Made by a program: the position numbers and the translations under genes. Below, piece by piece: positions 6,847 to 14,805 of a DNA stretch of 27,625 nucleotides (position 1 is its first letter; each line of letters starts with the position of its first letter). Origin of the DNA: JAIBJN01 sp963775625 (GTDB lineage Bacteria > Actinomycetota > Thermoleophilia > Gaiellales > Gaiellaceae); contig CAVZJM010000013.1 in assembly GCA_963775625.1 (NCBI GenBank), positions 1 through 27,625 on the forward strand, given 5' to 3'. A model generated the notes under the pieces. It was not told the DNA's origin. It made no database searches and worked only from the letters and a program-made list of their open reading frames with translations.

Positions 6847-7396
6847 TCGCGCCGTCAGATCGCGTACCGGGACGCTCACCACGACCGAGTACGCCGTCTT
6901 GACGGTGCTCACGGTCGAGACGCCGTGGGTCGCCCTTTCGGGGTACGACCTGCTGAAGATCGTCGAGCGGACCGCTCGCTACTTCTGGAAGCCGACCAAG
7001 AGCCACCTCTACGCCGTCTTGCCGAGACTGGTGGAGCGGGGCCTCGCGACCCGCCAGGCGGCGCCCGGCGCTCGCGGGCCCGAGCGCCAGCTCTACCAGG
7101 TCACCCCGAAGGGCGAGGAGCTCGCCCGGGCCTGGCTCGAGGAGCCGGTGCCGGGCGATACCGACCTCTTCCACCTCAAGGTCTTCTACGGCGGCCTGCA
7201 GAGCCGCGAAGCGCTCGTCGCTCACTACCGCCTCCATCTCGAGGAGCGGGAGGCCGCGCTCGAGGAGCTGCTCGCCATCCCCAACGACCGCCGGGGCCAC
7301 AACTACTTCCATTCGTTTCTCCTCCGGCTTGGGATCGAGAGCGCCCGCCTCGACATCCGCTGGGCGGAGGACGTCCTGAAGGAGCTCGAGCAATGA
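6836..7396 (+). CDS. PadR-family transcriptional regulator
   Basis: A 186-residue repressor-type regulator. The N-terminal PadR winged helix covers about residues 12-90 (LTTTEYAVLTVLTVE, SGYDLLKIVERTARYFWKPT, HLYAVLPRLVERGLATRQ, and the wing LYQVTPKGEELARAWL). The C-terminal half (about 100-186) is the helical dimerisation domain of the larger PadR subfamily (EEREAALEELLAIPNDRRGH). The start is the ATG at 6836 inside a perfect dyad; the open frame continuing upstream overlaps the MshEN gene on the other strand and is not family-like. The TGA overlaps the next ATG as ATGA (7393), so regulator and secreted hydrolase are translated together, which makes the hydrolase the likely regulated function. 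Confidence 0.93.
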   Translation: MRTSRAVRSRTGTLTTTEYAVLTVLTVETPWVALSGYDLLKIVERTARYFWKPTKSHLYAVLPRLVERGLATRQAAPGARGPERQLYQVTPKGEELARAWLEEPVPGDTDLFHLKVFYGGLQSREALVAHYRLHLEEREAALEELLAIPNDRRGHNYFHSFLLRLGIESARLDIRWAEDVLKELEQ

Positions 7397-8820
7397 AGAA
7401 ACCTGCCGTTGCGATCATCGCCGTCCTCGCCTGCGCGGGAGCCGCCGGCGCCCAACCTTCCGCGGGGCCGGCCGGAAGCTGGGCGGGGAGCGCCCAATTC
7501 ACCCGAGTGGGCGGCCCGGAGCCGTTCTCGTTGTCCCTCGAGCTCCGCGGGCGGCGCGCCGTCGTCTCGCTCGGACCGGGACACGCTGCCCGGACCGAAG
7601 TCCCCGCGCGCATCTCCGGCAGCCGGGTCCGGCTGACGCTCCCCGGCCGGCCGTGGAGGCTGGCGCTCGACGGACGCGTCCGGAAGGGGCGCGTGGTCGG
7701 GACCCTTCGCCAGGGCCCGGTTCGGGGGCGATTCCAGCTCGGCCGCCGAGCTCCGATCGAGGGCTCGACGCTCGGCCTCTACCGGATCGGCACCAGGCCG
7801 CTCGGGATCATCCAGGGGTTCGCCCCGCGCGAGAGCATCGACTACGACCGGGACGAGATCCGAGCCCTGTACCAGTCCCGTCGCGGTCGCTACGTGGTCG
7901 GCGCCGGCCTCAGCACGCGGAATCCGACCGTCGGGACGGCGTCCTTCACGTCCAGCGGCGCGGTCTTCCGCGGCGAGCAGGCGGCCCGTGTCCTGCTGCG
8001 CCAGGAGGAGGTCTGGGTCCGCAGCGGCCGCGCCTACCTCGGTTGCACGCTGACGATTCCGCCCGAAGGAGCCGGGGGCCGGCGCCCGGCGCTCGCCTTC
8101 GCCCACGGTGCCGGTGAGGCACCGCGCAGGTTCAACTCGATCCTGGCCACGTACCTGAACCACCTCGGGCTCGTCACGCTGTCGTGCGACAAGCGCGGCG
8201 TCGCCCAGTCGGGCGGGGTCTATCCCGGTGAGTTCCCCGGCGTGCCGGCGGTCGACCAGTACGCGCGCGACGTCGAGGCGCAGGCGCGGTTCCTCGCCGC
8301 CCAGCCCGAGGTCGATCCTGCGCGCATCGGAATTTCCGGCGCGAGCCAGGCAGGCTGGATCATGCCCCTGGCTGCGAGCCGTGAGCCGGCGATCCGGTTC
8401 ATGATCGGGCTCGTCTCACCGACGCTGACCCAGGGCCAGACCGACCACTGGGCGAACCTGAACGCCCAGGGCCAGGCGCCGCCGACCCGCACCGACGAGG
8501 ACATGGAAGCCGAGGTCCGGGCGACCGCGCCGAGCGGAGTCGACCCGATGCCTGCGATCAGAGCGATGAGGATCCCGGCGATCTGGCTCTTCGGCGGCAA
8601 GGACCGGATCGTGCCGTGGCGGCTCTGCGTCGAGCGGCTGGATCCGGTCGCACGCGAGCCCGGCCGCGACTTCAGCTACCGCGTCTTCCCCGGAGGGTCG
8701 CACGGGCTGCTGTTCACCGAAAACGGCCTGATCGACGAACAGGCTCGCTCGAGCCGGTTCGTCGCCGGTTACTTCGCGACCATCCGCGACTGGCTTGCAG
8801 CCAGGAGGCTCACCGGGTAG
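7393..8820 (+). CDS. Secreted alpha/beta-hydrolase
   Basis: A 475-residue exported hydrolase. Residues 1-21 are a signal peptide (MKKPAVAIIAVLACAGAAGA, cleavage near AQP). Residues about 28-120 form a beta-rich N-terminal region, and the alpha/beta-hydrolase domain runs from about 215 to 470. Catalytic residues visible: Ser318 in ISGASQAGW (nucleophile elbow, G-x-S-x-A rather than G-x-S-x-G), Asp404 in LFGGKDRIVPW, and His437 in PGGSHGLLF. LAFAHGAG (234-241) is the oxyanion-hole strand. The family includes esterases, peptidases and poorly characterised bacterial hydrolases; the substrate is unknown. It is coupled to the PadR regulator by an ATGA overlap, and its 3' end overlaps the convergent YdcF-like gene by 11 bases. 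Confidence 0.9.
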   Translation: MKKPAVAIIAVLACAGAAGAQPSAGPAGSWAGSAQFTRVGGPEPFSLSLELRGRRAVVSLGPGHAARTEVPARISGSRVRLTLPGRPWRLALDGRVRKGRVVGTLRQGPVRGRFQLGRRAPIEGSTLGLYRIGTRPLGIIQGFAPRESIDYDRDEIRALYQSRRGRYVVGAGLSTRNPTVGTASFTSSGAVFRGEQAARVLLRQEEVWVRSGRAYLGCTLTIPPEGAGGRRPALAFAHGAGEAPRRFNSILATYLNHLGLVTLSCDKRGVAQSGGVYPGEFPGVPAVDQYARDVEAQARFLAAQPEVDPARIGISGASQAGWIMPLAASREPAIRFMIGLVSPTLTQGQTDHWANLNAQGQAPPTRTDEDMEAEVRATAPSGVDPMPAIRAMRIPAIWLFGGKDRIVPWRLCVERLDPVAREPGRDFSYRVFPGGSHGLLFTENGLIDEQARSSRFVAGYFATIRDWLAARRLTG

Positions 8821-9256
8821 CTCGAGGGAGCTGGAAGGGCAGTAGCGCGACGCATGCGGCCTCTCGCGCCAGGAGCGCGAGCGGCCGGGGTGCGTCGGCG
8901 CCCTCGACGTGCAGCCGGATGCCGCTGCCCCGGAGCGCGGCGCGCATCAGCGCACCGACGCGGAGCCGGTGCCAGCTCGAGGTGACGACGACGAGGTCGC
9001 GCGCGCCGAGCTCGCGGGCCTTGCGAGCCACGTTGGCGGCGTTCTGCGCGGTCGATCGCGACTCGACCTCGGGAATGAGCTCCACCTCCGGCCCCGTCCA
9101 GGCGTCCGCCATCAGCTCGGCCTCCGGGAAGCCGGAGAGGATGACCGTGTCCACGCCGGCAGCGAGCTCATGCGCGCGGGCGAGCCGCGCGGCGCAGATC
9201 GCGTGCAGCTCCTCGTCGCCTCGCCGCGAGTAGCCGAGAACCGCCAGGACCGTCAC
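8810..9256 (-). CDS. YdcF-like DUF218-domain protein
   Basis: A 148-residue protein carrying a DUF218/YdcF domain: the first strand VTVLAVLGYSRRGDEEL, the signature region TVILSGFPEAELMADAW, ESRSTAQNAANVARKARELG, and VVTSSWHRLRVGALMR. DUF218 proteins such as YdcF and SanA act on cell-envelope or polyprenyl metabolism or bind nucleotide cofactors; the role is not settled. No membrane anchor is visible. The GTG at 9256 overlaps the glycosyltransferase stop as GTGA and sets the start. The adjoining GT2 fits an envelope context. Confidence 0.85.
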   Translation of the reverse strand: MTVLAVLGYSRRGDEELHAICAARLARAHELAAGVDTVILSGFPEAELMADAWTGPEVELIPEVESRSTAQNAANVARKARELGARDLVVVTSSWHRLRVGALMRAALRGSGIRLHVEGADAPRPLALLAREAACVALLPFQLPRATR

Positions 9257-9987
9257 CGACGGCGCCGGCGCAGCGCCTCTGCGGTGATCAGCGTGCCGGC
9301 CACGGTGAGGACGAGGACGAGCGCCTTCTTGCCCTGGAGCTTCGACTCGCCGCTCGCGCGCTCGCGCATCTCGACCGGATGCTCGTCCACGCGCAGGCCT
9401 TCGTCGTGGAGGCGGAGGACGGCCTCCACCTCGGGCGCGCCGCTCGAGTACGGCTGCGCGAGGATCGGCATCGCCTTCGCGTTCACGGCGTACATCCCGC
9501 TGGTCGCGTCGTGGAACGGCCGGTCGAGCACGACCTCCATCGACCGTCGGAGAAGCCCGGTTCCCAGGCGCCGCGCGGGCGAGGTCTTGTACCGCTCCCG
9601 GGAGAAGCCGTTCCCGCCGGCGGTGGCGTACCGCGATCCGACCGCCACGTCGCTCTTGCCCGAGCGCACGACCTCGAGCAGCTTCCGCAGCTCCTCGACT
9701 GGGTGCTGTCCGTCGGCGTCGACCCGGCCGCAGTACTCGTAGCCGTGCTCCGCGGCGTAGCCGTAGCCCGCGGCGATCGCCGCACGCAGCCCGCGGTTCT
9801 CGGCGAACGAGAGCACGTCCGCGCCCTGCTCGCGTGCGATGTGGGGTGTGCGGTCGGTCGAGCCGTCGTCGACGACCAGGACGTCCACGTCGGGAAGCTC
9901 CGTGCGGAGCTCGTGGAGCACCGCGGCAATGTTCTGCTCCTCGTTCCAGGCCGGGATGAAGACGAGCGTGTCGTTCCGCTTGGTCAT
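9253..9987 (-). CDS. GT2-family glycosyltransferase (polyprenyl-phosphate sugar transferase-like)
   Basis: A 244-residue GT-A-fold enzyme. The N-terminus shows the nucleotide-sugar site (LVFIPAWNEEQNIAAVLHEL, VLVVDDGSTDRTPHIA) and the metal-binding DAD in GRVDADGQHPVEEL. It also has VAVGSRYATAGGNGFSRERY and TSGMYAVNAKAMP, typical of DPM1/GtrB-like enzymes that transfer a sugar to a polyprenyl phosphate. The C-terminus ends in one hydrophobic stretch (ALVLVLTVAGTLITAEAL) and a basic tail. ATG 9987 overlaps the rhodanese stop (ATGA), so I reject the longer upstream frame. The acceptor is unknown. Confidence 0.92.
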   Translation of the reverse strand: MTKRNDTLVFIPAWNEEQNIAAVLHELRTELPDVDVLVVDDGSTDRTPHIAREQGADVLSFAENRGLRAAIAAGYGYAAEHGYEYCGRVDADGQHPVEELRKLLEVVRSGKSDVAVGSRYATAGGNGFSRERYKTSPARRLGTGLLRRSMEVVLDRPFHDATSGMYAVNAKAMPILAQPYSSGAPEVEAVLRLHDEGLRVDEHPVEMRERASGESKLQGKKALVLVLTVAGTLITAEALRRRRR

Positions 9988-10337
9988 TGCTGAATGATCG
10001 CACCGCCCTCGAGCGGGAGCCCGGCCTCGGTCCAGTCGGCCTTGCCCTCGAGGTAGTGACGGACATTGGTGTAACCGAGGCTGCGCAGACGCCTCGCGAC
10101 CAGGACGGAGCTCGTGCACGTCGCGTCGATGCAGTAGACGACGATCTCCCGGTCGAGCTCGGGAATCCGGCGCGGCGCTCGCTCGTCCACCCACTCGAGC
10201 GGGAGGTTGATCGCGCCGGGGAGATGCGAGCGTGCGTACGACATCGGAGCGAGCGCATCGACCAGAACGAGGTCATCGCCGCTCTCGATCTTCGTGCGCA
10301 GCTCCTCGCGGCCGATCTGCGGAATCTCCCCGCTCAT
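9984..10337 (-). CDS. Single-domain rhodanese-like sulfurtransferase
   Basis: A 117-residue rhodanese domain. The order is standard: DDLVLVDALAPMSYARSHLPGA (CH2A-like motif), INLPLEWVDE, the active-site strand and loop VVYCIDATCTSS with catalytic Cys69, and the closing GYTNVRHYLEGKADWTEAGLP. The loop contains a second cysteine, Cys74. Such proteins move sulfane sulfur or act as thiol relays. It is sandwiched by ATGA overlaps between the isocitrate-lyase-like gene and the GT2 gene; no clear functional link to either is evident. Confidence 0.92.
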   Translation of the reverse strand: MSGEIPQIGREELRTKIESGDDLVLVDALAPMSYARSHLPGAINLPLEWVDERAPRRIPELDREIVVYCIDATCTSSVLVARRLRSLGYTNVRHYLEGKADWTEAGLPLEGGAIIQQ

Positions 10338-11152
10338 CGCGGGCCCAGCCACTCGCCGACCGGGACGCGTGCTTCGAGCGCGCCGAAGTCGCCGCGGTCG
10401 CGGATCGCCTCGGCCGCCGCAACCATCCCGCTCAGGGCGACCCAGGTGAGGCTTCCGCCGACACTGACCCGCCGCGCGCCCGCCTCCACCAGCTCCGCCA
10501 TCGTGAGGCCCGGGACGGCGAGCACGTTGACCGGCTTCGCGACGGCGTGGCAGACCGCCCTGATCTCCTCGACGCTCCGCAGTCCCGGGGCATAGAGGAC
10601 GTCGGCGCCGGCCTCCTCGAAGGCCTGCAGCCGCGAGATCGTGTCCGCGAGGTCGGGATTCCCGCGAAGGTGGTTCTCGGCGCGCGCGGTCAGCGTGAAG
10701 GGAAAGTCCTGGCGCCGTGCTTCCTCGACTGCGGCGGAGACGCGCTCGAGCGCATGCCCGAGCTCGTAGATGCTCCCCGAAGGGTCGTAGTCCTCGATCG
10801 AGCCGCCCACGGCGCCCGCCTCGGCGGCTCTCCTGATCGCGCGGGCGGCGTCCTCGGCTTCGGGGCCATAGCCGTTCTCGAGGTCGATCGACACCGGCAG
10901 GCCGGTCGCGGCGTCGAGGGCCTCGGCATGCTCGGCGACCTCGTCCAGCGTCGCCGCGCCGTCGAGCCGGCCCAGCGTGAAGGCGAAGCCGGAGCTCGTG
11001 CTGGCGAGCGCCTTGAAGCCGAGCGCCTCCAGCACACGCGCAGAGCCCGCGTCCCACGGGTTCGGGATCACGAACGGGTCGCCCTCGTGGAGGGCGCGGA
11101 ACGCCTCAGCCTTCTCGCGCTGCGTCGGTTTCACGTGAAGAGTGTTCCGCAT
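10334..11152 (-). CDS. Isocitrate lyase/PEP mutase superfamily enzyme
   Basis: A 272-residue single-domain TIM barrel of the ICL/PEPM superfamily, which makes or breaks C-C or P-C bonds next to a 2-oxo acid. Signatures: FVIPNPWDAGSARVLEALGF, ALASTSSGFAFTLGRLDG, LPVSIDLENGYG, GGSIEDYDPSG, LTARAENHLRG, and ADVLYAPGLRS. The KKCGH catalytic loop of true isocitrate lyase is absent, so it belongs with oxaloacetate-decarboxylase- or carboxyphosphonoenolpyruvate-mutase-like members of undefined substrate. The start at ATG 11152 overlaps DedA by 47 bases; GTG 11134 is an alternative that shortens the overlap. It shares ATGA with the downstream rhodanese. Confidence 0.9.
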   Translation of the reverse strand: MRNTLHVKPTQREKAEAFRALHEGDPFVIPNPWDAGSARVLEALGFKALASTSSGFAFTLGRLDGAATLDEVAEHAEALDAATGLPVSIDLENGYGPEAEDAARAIRRAAEAGAVGGSIEDYDPSGSIYELGHALERVSAAVEEARRQDFPFTLTARAENHLRGNPDLADTISRLQAFEEAGADVLYAPGLRSVEEIRAVCHAVAKPVNVLAVPGLTMAELVEAGARRVSVGGSLTWVALSGMVAAAEAIRDRGDFGALEARVPVGEWLGPR

Positions 11153-11762
11153 CAGCGCCCCTGTGAGGACGACGACGGACTCGAACGACCAGGCGCCGCG
11201 CGGGTGCGGCGATCAGCGCAATCCCGACCGCCAGCGCAAACGCCGCGACGAATGCGAGCAGCGGCCGCTCGTGGAAGACGCGCCCGCCGAAGTAGCCGAG
11301 CAGAACGGCGTAGAGCGACCAGAGGCAGGCCGCGATCCCCGTGTAGAGCGCGAAGCGCCCGTAATGGAAGGCGGTCAAGCCGCTCGTGAACGTCGCGCCC
11401 GTGCGCCCGCCGGGGACGAACCGCGCGACGAGCAGAATCGTGGCGCCTCGCCGGCGGAGCTGGATGCACGCCCAGCGGACTCCCCGGCGTGTGTAGGGCC
11501 CGTCGAAGAAGCGCCGCTGTGCCCGCCGGCCGCCGAATCGCCCGAGCCCGTACGAGGTCGAGTCCCCGACGAACGCGCCTGCCGCGGCCGCGCCGAGCAC
11601 GGCGGGCAGCGCGATCCCGGGCTCGATCGCCGCGAGCACGCCGGCGAGGATCGCCGCCGACTCGCTCGGAAGCACCGGGAAGATGGCGTCGCCGGCGGCG
11701 ATCGCAAAGAGGATCAGGTACGCCGTCGGCGGCTGAGCGAGCAGGTCGTAGAGCGCGTCCAC
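11106..11762 (-). CDS. DedA-family (VTT/SNARE-associated) membrane protein
   Basis: A 218-residue polytopic protein of the DedA family, related to polyprenyl-phosphate/lipid flippases needed for envelope integrity. Landmarks: the reentrant region FPVLPSESAAILAGVLAA, AAAAGAFVGDSTSYGLGRFGG, the basic F-x-x-R-motif region ATILLVARFVPGGRTGATF, and the final helices around YGRFALYTGIAACLWSLYAV. I prefer the GTG at 11762 because a start at 11828 would overlap the divergent MetE-like gene and add a non-membrane leader. It heads the leftward operon with a GT2 and a DUF218 protein, consistent with envelope lipid-carrier metabolism (inference). Confidence 0.9.
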   Translation of the reverse strand: MDALYDLLAQPPTAYLILFAIAAGDAIFPVLPSESAAILAGVLAAIEPGIALPAVLGAAAAGAFVGDSTSYGLGRFGGRRAQRRFFDGPYTRRGVRWACIQLRRRGATILLVARFVPGGRTGATFTSGLTAFHYGRFALYTGIAACLWSLYAVLLGYFGGRVFHERPLLAFVAAFALAVGIALIAAPARRLVVRVRRRPHRGADAEHSSRETDAAREG

Positions 11763-11808
11763 GGTCTCAGGATCGCAGTCGAGGGGCTCCCTCCGTAGAC
11801 TCGCCGGG

Positions 11809-12831
11809 ATGGCCGGCGCACTGGTCACGACGGTCGTCGGGAGCTACCCCCAGCCGGACTGGCTGATCGACCGCGAGCGGCTCGGCGACCGGCTGCCGCC
11901 GCGCGTGCGGGCCCGTGAGCTCTGGCGGATCGCGGAGCCGCTGCTCGAGGAGGCGCAGGACGATGCGACCCGGCTCGCGGTCCAGGACATGGAGCGCGCC
12001 GGCGTGGACGTGATCACCGACGGCGAGATGCGGCGGGAGAGCTACTCCAACCGCTTTGCCACGGCGCTCGACGGGGTCGACCTCGACGAGCCGGGCGTCG
12101 CGCTCGACCGCACCGGGCACGAAAACCCGGTCCCGCGAGTCGTCGGGCCGATCCGCCGCCGGGGGCCGGTCGAGGTGCGCGACGTCGAGTTCCTCCGCTC
12201 CATCACCGAGCGCCGGATCAAGATCACCGTTCCGGGGCCGTTCACGATGACGCACCAGGCGCAGGACGACCACTACGCCGACGGGCGCAGCCTGGCGCTC
12301 GCCTACGCGGACGCAGTCAATGCGGAGCTTCGAGATCTGAAGGCGGCAGGGGCCGACGTCGTCCAGATCGACGAGCCGTATCTCCAGGCCCGCCCGGAGC
12401 CTGCACGGGAGTACGCCGTCGAGGCGATCGACCGGGCCCTGGACGGCATCGAGGGCGACACCGTGCTCCACACCTGCTTCGGCTACGCGCACATCGTCCA
12501 CGACCGGCCCTCCGGCTACCCGTTCCTCCGCGAGCTGAACGAGTGCGCCGCGACGCATCTGTCGCTCGAGGCGGCGCAGCCGGACCTCGACCCGGAGGTG
12601 CTGCGCGAGCTCCCGGACAAGGTGATCGTCCTCGGCGTGCTCGACCTCGGCTCGGGAGACGCCGAGACGCCGGAGGTCGTCGCCGGGCGGATCCGCCGCG
12701 CGCTGGAGGTCGTCCCTCCGGAGCGGCTCGTGGTCGCTCCCGACTGCGGGATGAAGTACCTCCCGCGCGGGCTGGCGTTCCGGAAGCTGCAGGCGATGGT
12801 CGAGGGTGCGAGGCTGGCGTCCGATGGCTGA
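11809..12831 (+). CDS. Core MetE-like cobalamin-independent methyltransferase family protein
   Basis: A 340-residue protein matching only the C-terminal barrel of cobalamin-independent methionine synthase (full MetE is about 750). Zinc ligands are all present: H221 and C223 in LHTCFGY, E254 in LSLEAAQ, and C313 in PDCGMKY. Other family signatures are TTVVGSYPQPDWL at the start, DVITDGEMRRESY, KITVPGPFTM, and VVQIDEPYL. Single-domain MetE homologues act as methionine synthases with unusual methyl donors or as alkyl-thiol transferases (for example epoxide:CoM transferases). It starts the operon of citryl-CoA-lyase-like, CoA-ligase, VOC and GST genes, so a catabolic thiol- or methyl-transfer role is plausible but unproven. 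Confidence 0.9.
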   Translation: MAGALVTTVVGSYPQPDWLIDRERLGDRLPPRVRARELWRIAEPLLEEAQDDATRLAVQDMERAGVDVITDGEMRRESYSNRFATALDGVDLDEPGVALDRTGHENPVPRVVGPIRRRGPVEVRDVEFLRSITERRIKITVPGPFTMTHQAQDDHYADGRSLALAYADAVNAELRDLKAAGADVVQIDEPYLQARPEPAREYAVEAIDRALDGIEGDTVLHTCFGYAHIVHDRPSGYPFLRELNECAATHLSLEAAQPDLDPEVLRELPDKVIVLGVLDLGSGDAETPEVVAGRIRRALEVVPPERLVVAPDCGMKYLPRGLAFRKLQAMVEGARLASDG

Positions 12832-13551
12832 CCGGCCCGTGAGCCGGATCGCGCAGGCCTACCCGGACCGGGTCGAGGTGCGAGGGCGCGACCTCGCCGG
12901 CGACCTGATGGGACGGGTGACGTTCACCGAGTACTTCCACCTGCTGCTGACCGGCGAGGAGCCGACCGAGGAGCAGCGCTTCTTCCTCGACCTGCTGCTC
13001 GTCTCGATCGCCGAGCACGGGATGATGCCGACCAACGTCGCCGCCCGGATGACGCTCGCCGCCGACCCGGAATCGCTCCAGGGTGCGGTCGCGGCCGGGA
13101 TCCTCGGGGCGGGGCCGGTCGTGCTCGGCACTGCGGAGGAGTGCGCGCGGCTGCTGGCGGAGGCGGAGGCCTCGCGCCGAGGCGCGGGCGAGGTGGCTCG
13201 GGACTTCCGCGAAGCGGGGAAGAAGGTGCCGGGGTTCGGCCATCCCGTCCACAAGCCCGTCGATCCGCGGGCGGAGCGCATCCTCGAGCTCGCGCACGAG
13301 CATGGGGTCGACGGCGCGCATGTGGGGTTCGCCCGCTCCCTGCGAGACGAGCTGCATCCCCTGCCGATGAACGTCTCGCTGCCGATTGCCGCGGTGATGC
13401 TCGACCTCGGCTTCCCGGCGTCCGCGGTCAAGGCCGTCCCGATCCTCGCGCGCACCGCGGGCCTGCTCGCGCACCTCGCCGAGGAGCGGGAGAGCCGATC
13501 GGCTTCCTGCTGGCCCGCGCCGCGGAGGAGGCGGTCGAGTACGAGCGCTGA
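12824..13551 (+). CDS. Citryl-CoA lyase / citrate synthase-like protein (one-base frameshift)
   Basis: About 242 residues after correction, the small citrate-synthase-fold group annotated as citryl-CoA lyases, which split or form 3-hydroxyacyl-CoA thioesters. Visible: LMGRVTFTEYFHLLLTGEEPT, the first active-site histidine H65 in SIAEHGMMPTNVAAR, KKVPGFGHPVHKPVDPRA with H140, and PLPMNVSLPIAAVMLDLGF. The catalytic Asp of citrate synthase (NVD) is replaced by Ser185 here. The frame breaks at CGGGAG (about 13487-13490). One added G restores EPIGFLLARAAEEAVEYER and the TGA at 13549-13551. The ATG overlaps the MetE-like stop by eight bases. Confidence 0.85.
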
Positions 13552-13552
13552 G

Positions 13553-14805
13553 GTCGAGACCCGGCCCTGGGACGAGCAGCTCGCTCTGGACGGCGAGAGC
13601 TACCGCGCCCAGATCGCCTACCTCCTCGAGCGCTCCTCCTTCTACCGCGAGAAGCTCGGGACTTCGGTCAGCGACAGCCTCGCCGACATCGCGGAGCTGC
13701 CGCTGACCGCGAAGGAGGAGCTGCGGGAGACCGTCACGCCCGAGAGCCCGTTCGGCGCGCACTTCTGCGCCGACCCGTCCGAGCTCGTCCGGATCTACTC
13801 GACGAGCGGGACGACCGGAGCGCCGAGCTACATCCCGCTCACGGCCGGCGACCTCGACAACTGGGTGACCGCGTCCGCGCGCAGCTACGCGGCCTCGGGG
13901 ATCGCCGCCGGCCAGCGCATCGTCTCGACCTACAACGCCGGGCCGTTCGTCGCCGGTGCCGCGCTCGGCGCCTTCGAGCGACTCGGGCTCACGCACATCC
14001 CGGTCGGGACCGGCAACACCGAGCGGCTGGTGCGCGCGATCGAGCAACTCCGGCCCGAGGCCGTCGTCCTGACCCCGTCCTACGCGGCGCACCTCGCCGA
14101 GAGCTTCGACCTCCGGGGCTCGAGCGTCGAGCGCGTCCTCGTCGCGGGCGAGCCGGGTGGGGGAGAGCCCGCGTTCCGCGCGCAGCTCGAGGACGGCTGG
14201 GGCGCGAAGGTCACCGAGGCGATGGGCATCGGCGACATCGGCGTCTCGCTCTGGGGCGAGTGCGAGGAGCAGGACGGCATGCACCTGGGCGCGCGCGGCT
14301 TCGTCCACGCCGAGCTGATCGATCCGGAGACGGGCGCCGCGCTGGAGCTGGACGACGGCGCTCGGGGGAGCTCGTCCTGACCCATCTGCAGCATCGAGCC
14401 GCACCGCTGCTGCGCTTCCGCACGCGGGACCACGTCGAGGTCCGGACGAGCCCGTGCCGCTGCGGCCGCACCGGCCCCCGGATCCGCTGCCTCGGGCGGA
14501 CCGACGACATGCTGATCGTCCGCGGCGTGAACGTCTTCCCCTCGGCGGTCCGCGACGTCGTGAGCGGATTCGCGCCCGAGGTGAGCGGCCATGTGCTCGT
14601 CAGGCCGCAGTCGGCGGGGGTGAAGCAGGAGCCGCCGCTGCCGGTCAGCGTCGAGCTGGCGCGCGACGCGACACCTGATACGGCGCTCGCCGACGCGATT
14701 CGCGAGAGACTTCGCAGCGTGCTGGTCATCCAGACACGCGTCGAGCTCGTACCGTGGGGCAGCTTGGCGCGCAGCGAGTACAAGTCGAAGCTGGTCGAGC
14801 GATGA
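13553..14805 (+). CDS. Phenylacetate-CoA ligase (PaaK)-like AMP-forming CoA ligase (one-base frameshift, start unresolved)
   Basis: Adenylate-forming ligase of the PaaK group, about 417 residues as delimited, activating an (often aromatic) acid to its CoA thioester. Features: N-terminal YLLERSSFYREKLG, the phosphate-binding loop IYSTSGTTGAPSYIPLT, EAMGIGDIGVSLWGEC (the Y/xGxTE-equivalent region), RTRDHVEVRTSPCRCGRTGPR with the paired CxC of the family, and GRTDDMLIVRGVNVFPSAVRD, then the C-terminal lid. The frame breaks in the G-run at 14364-14368; one added G joins DDGARG to GELVLTHLQHR. No ATG, GTG or TTG occurs in frame for about the first 100 residues, so the start is unknown and a second indel near 13551 is possible. 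Its stop overlaps the next ATG. Confidence 0.85.

Noticed and set aside
11763..11828. ATG start at 11828 for DedA
   Set aside because: It would overlap the divergent MetE-like gene, and the extra leader is hydrophilic and unlike DedA proteins.
12824..14380. A citryl-CoA-lyase/CoA-ligase fusion protein
   Set aside because: The continuous frame exists only because of a one-base deletion near 13488; restoring it gives the lyase its normal family C-terminus and stop at 13551.
12317..14404. A 695-codon open frame on the minus strand opposite the MetE-like, lyase and ligase genes
   Set aside because: It is rich in Arg, Ala, Pro and Leu without any family motif and lies opposite well-recognised genes; long antisense frames are expected at this GC content.
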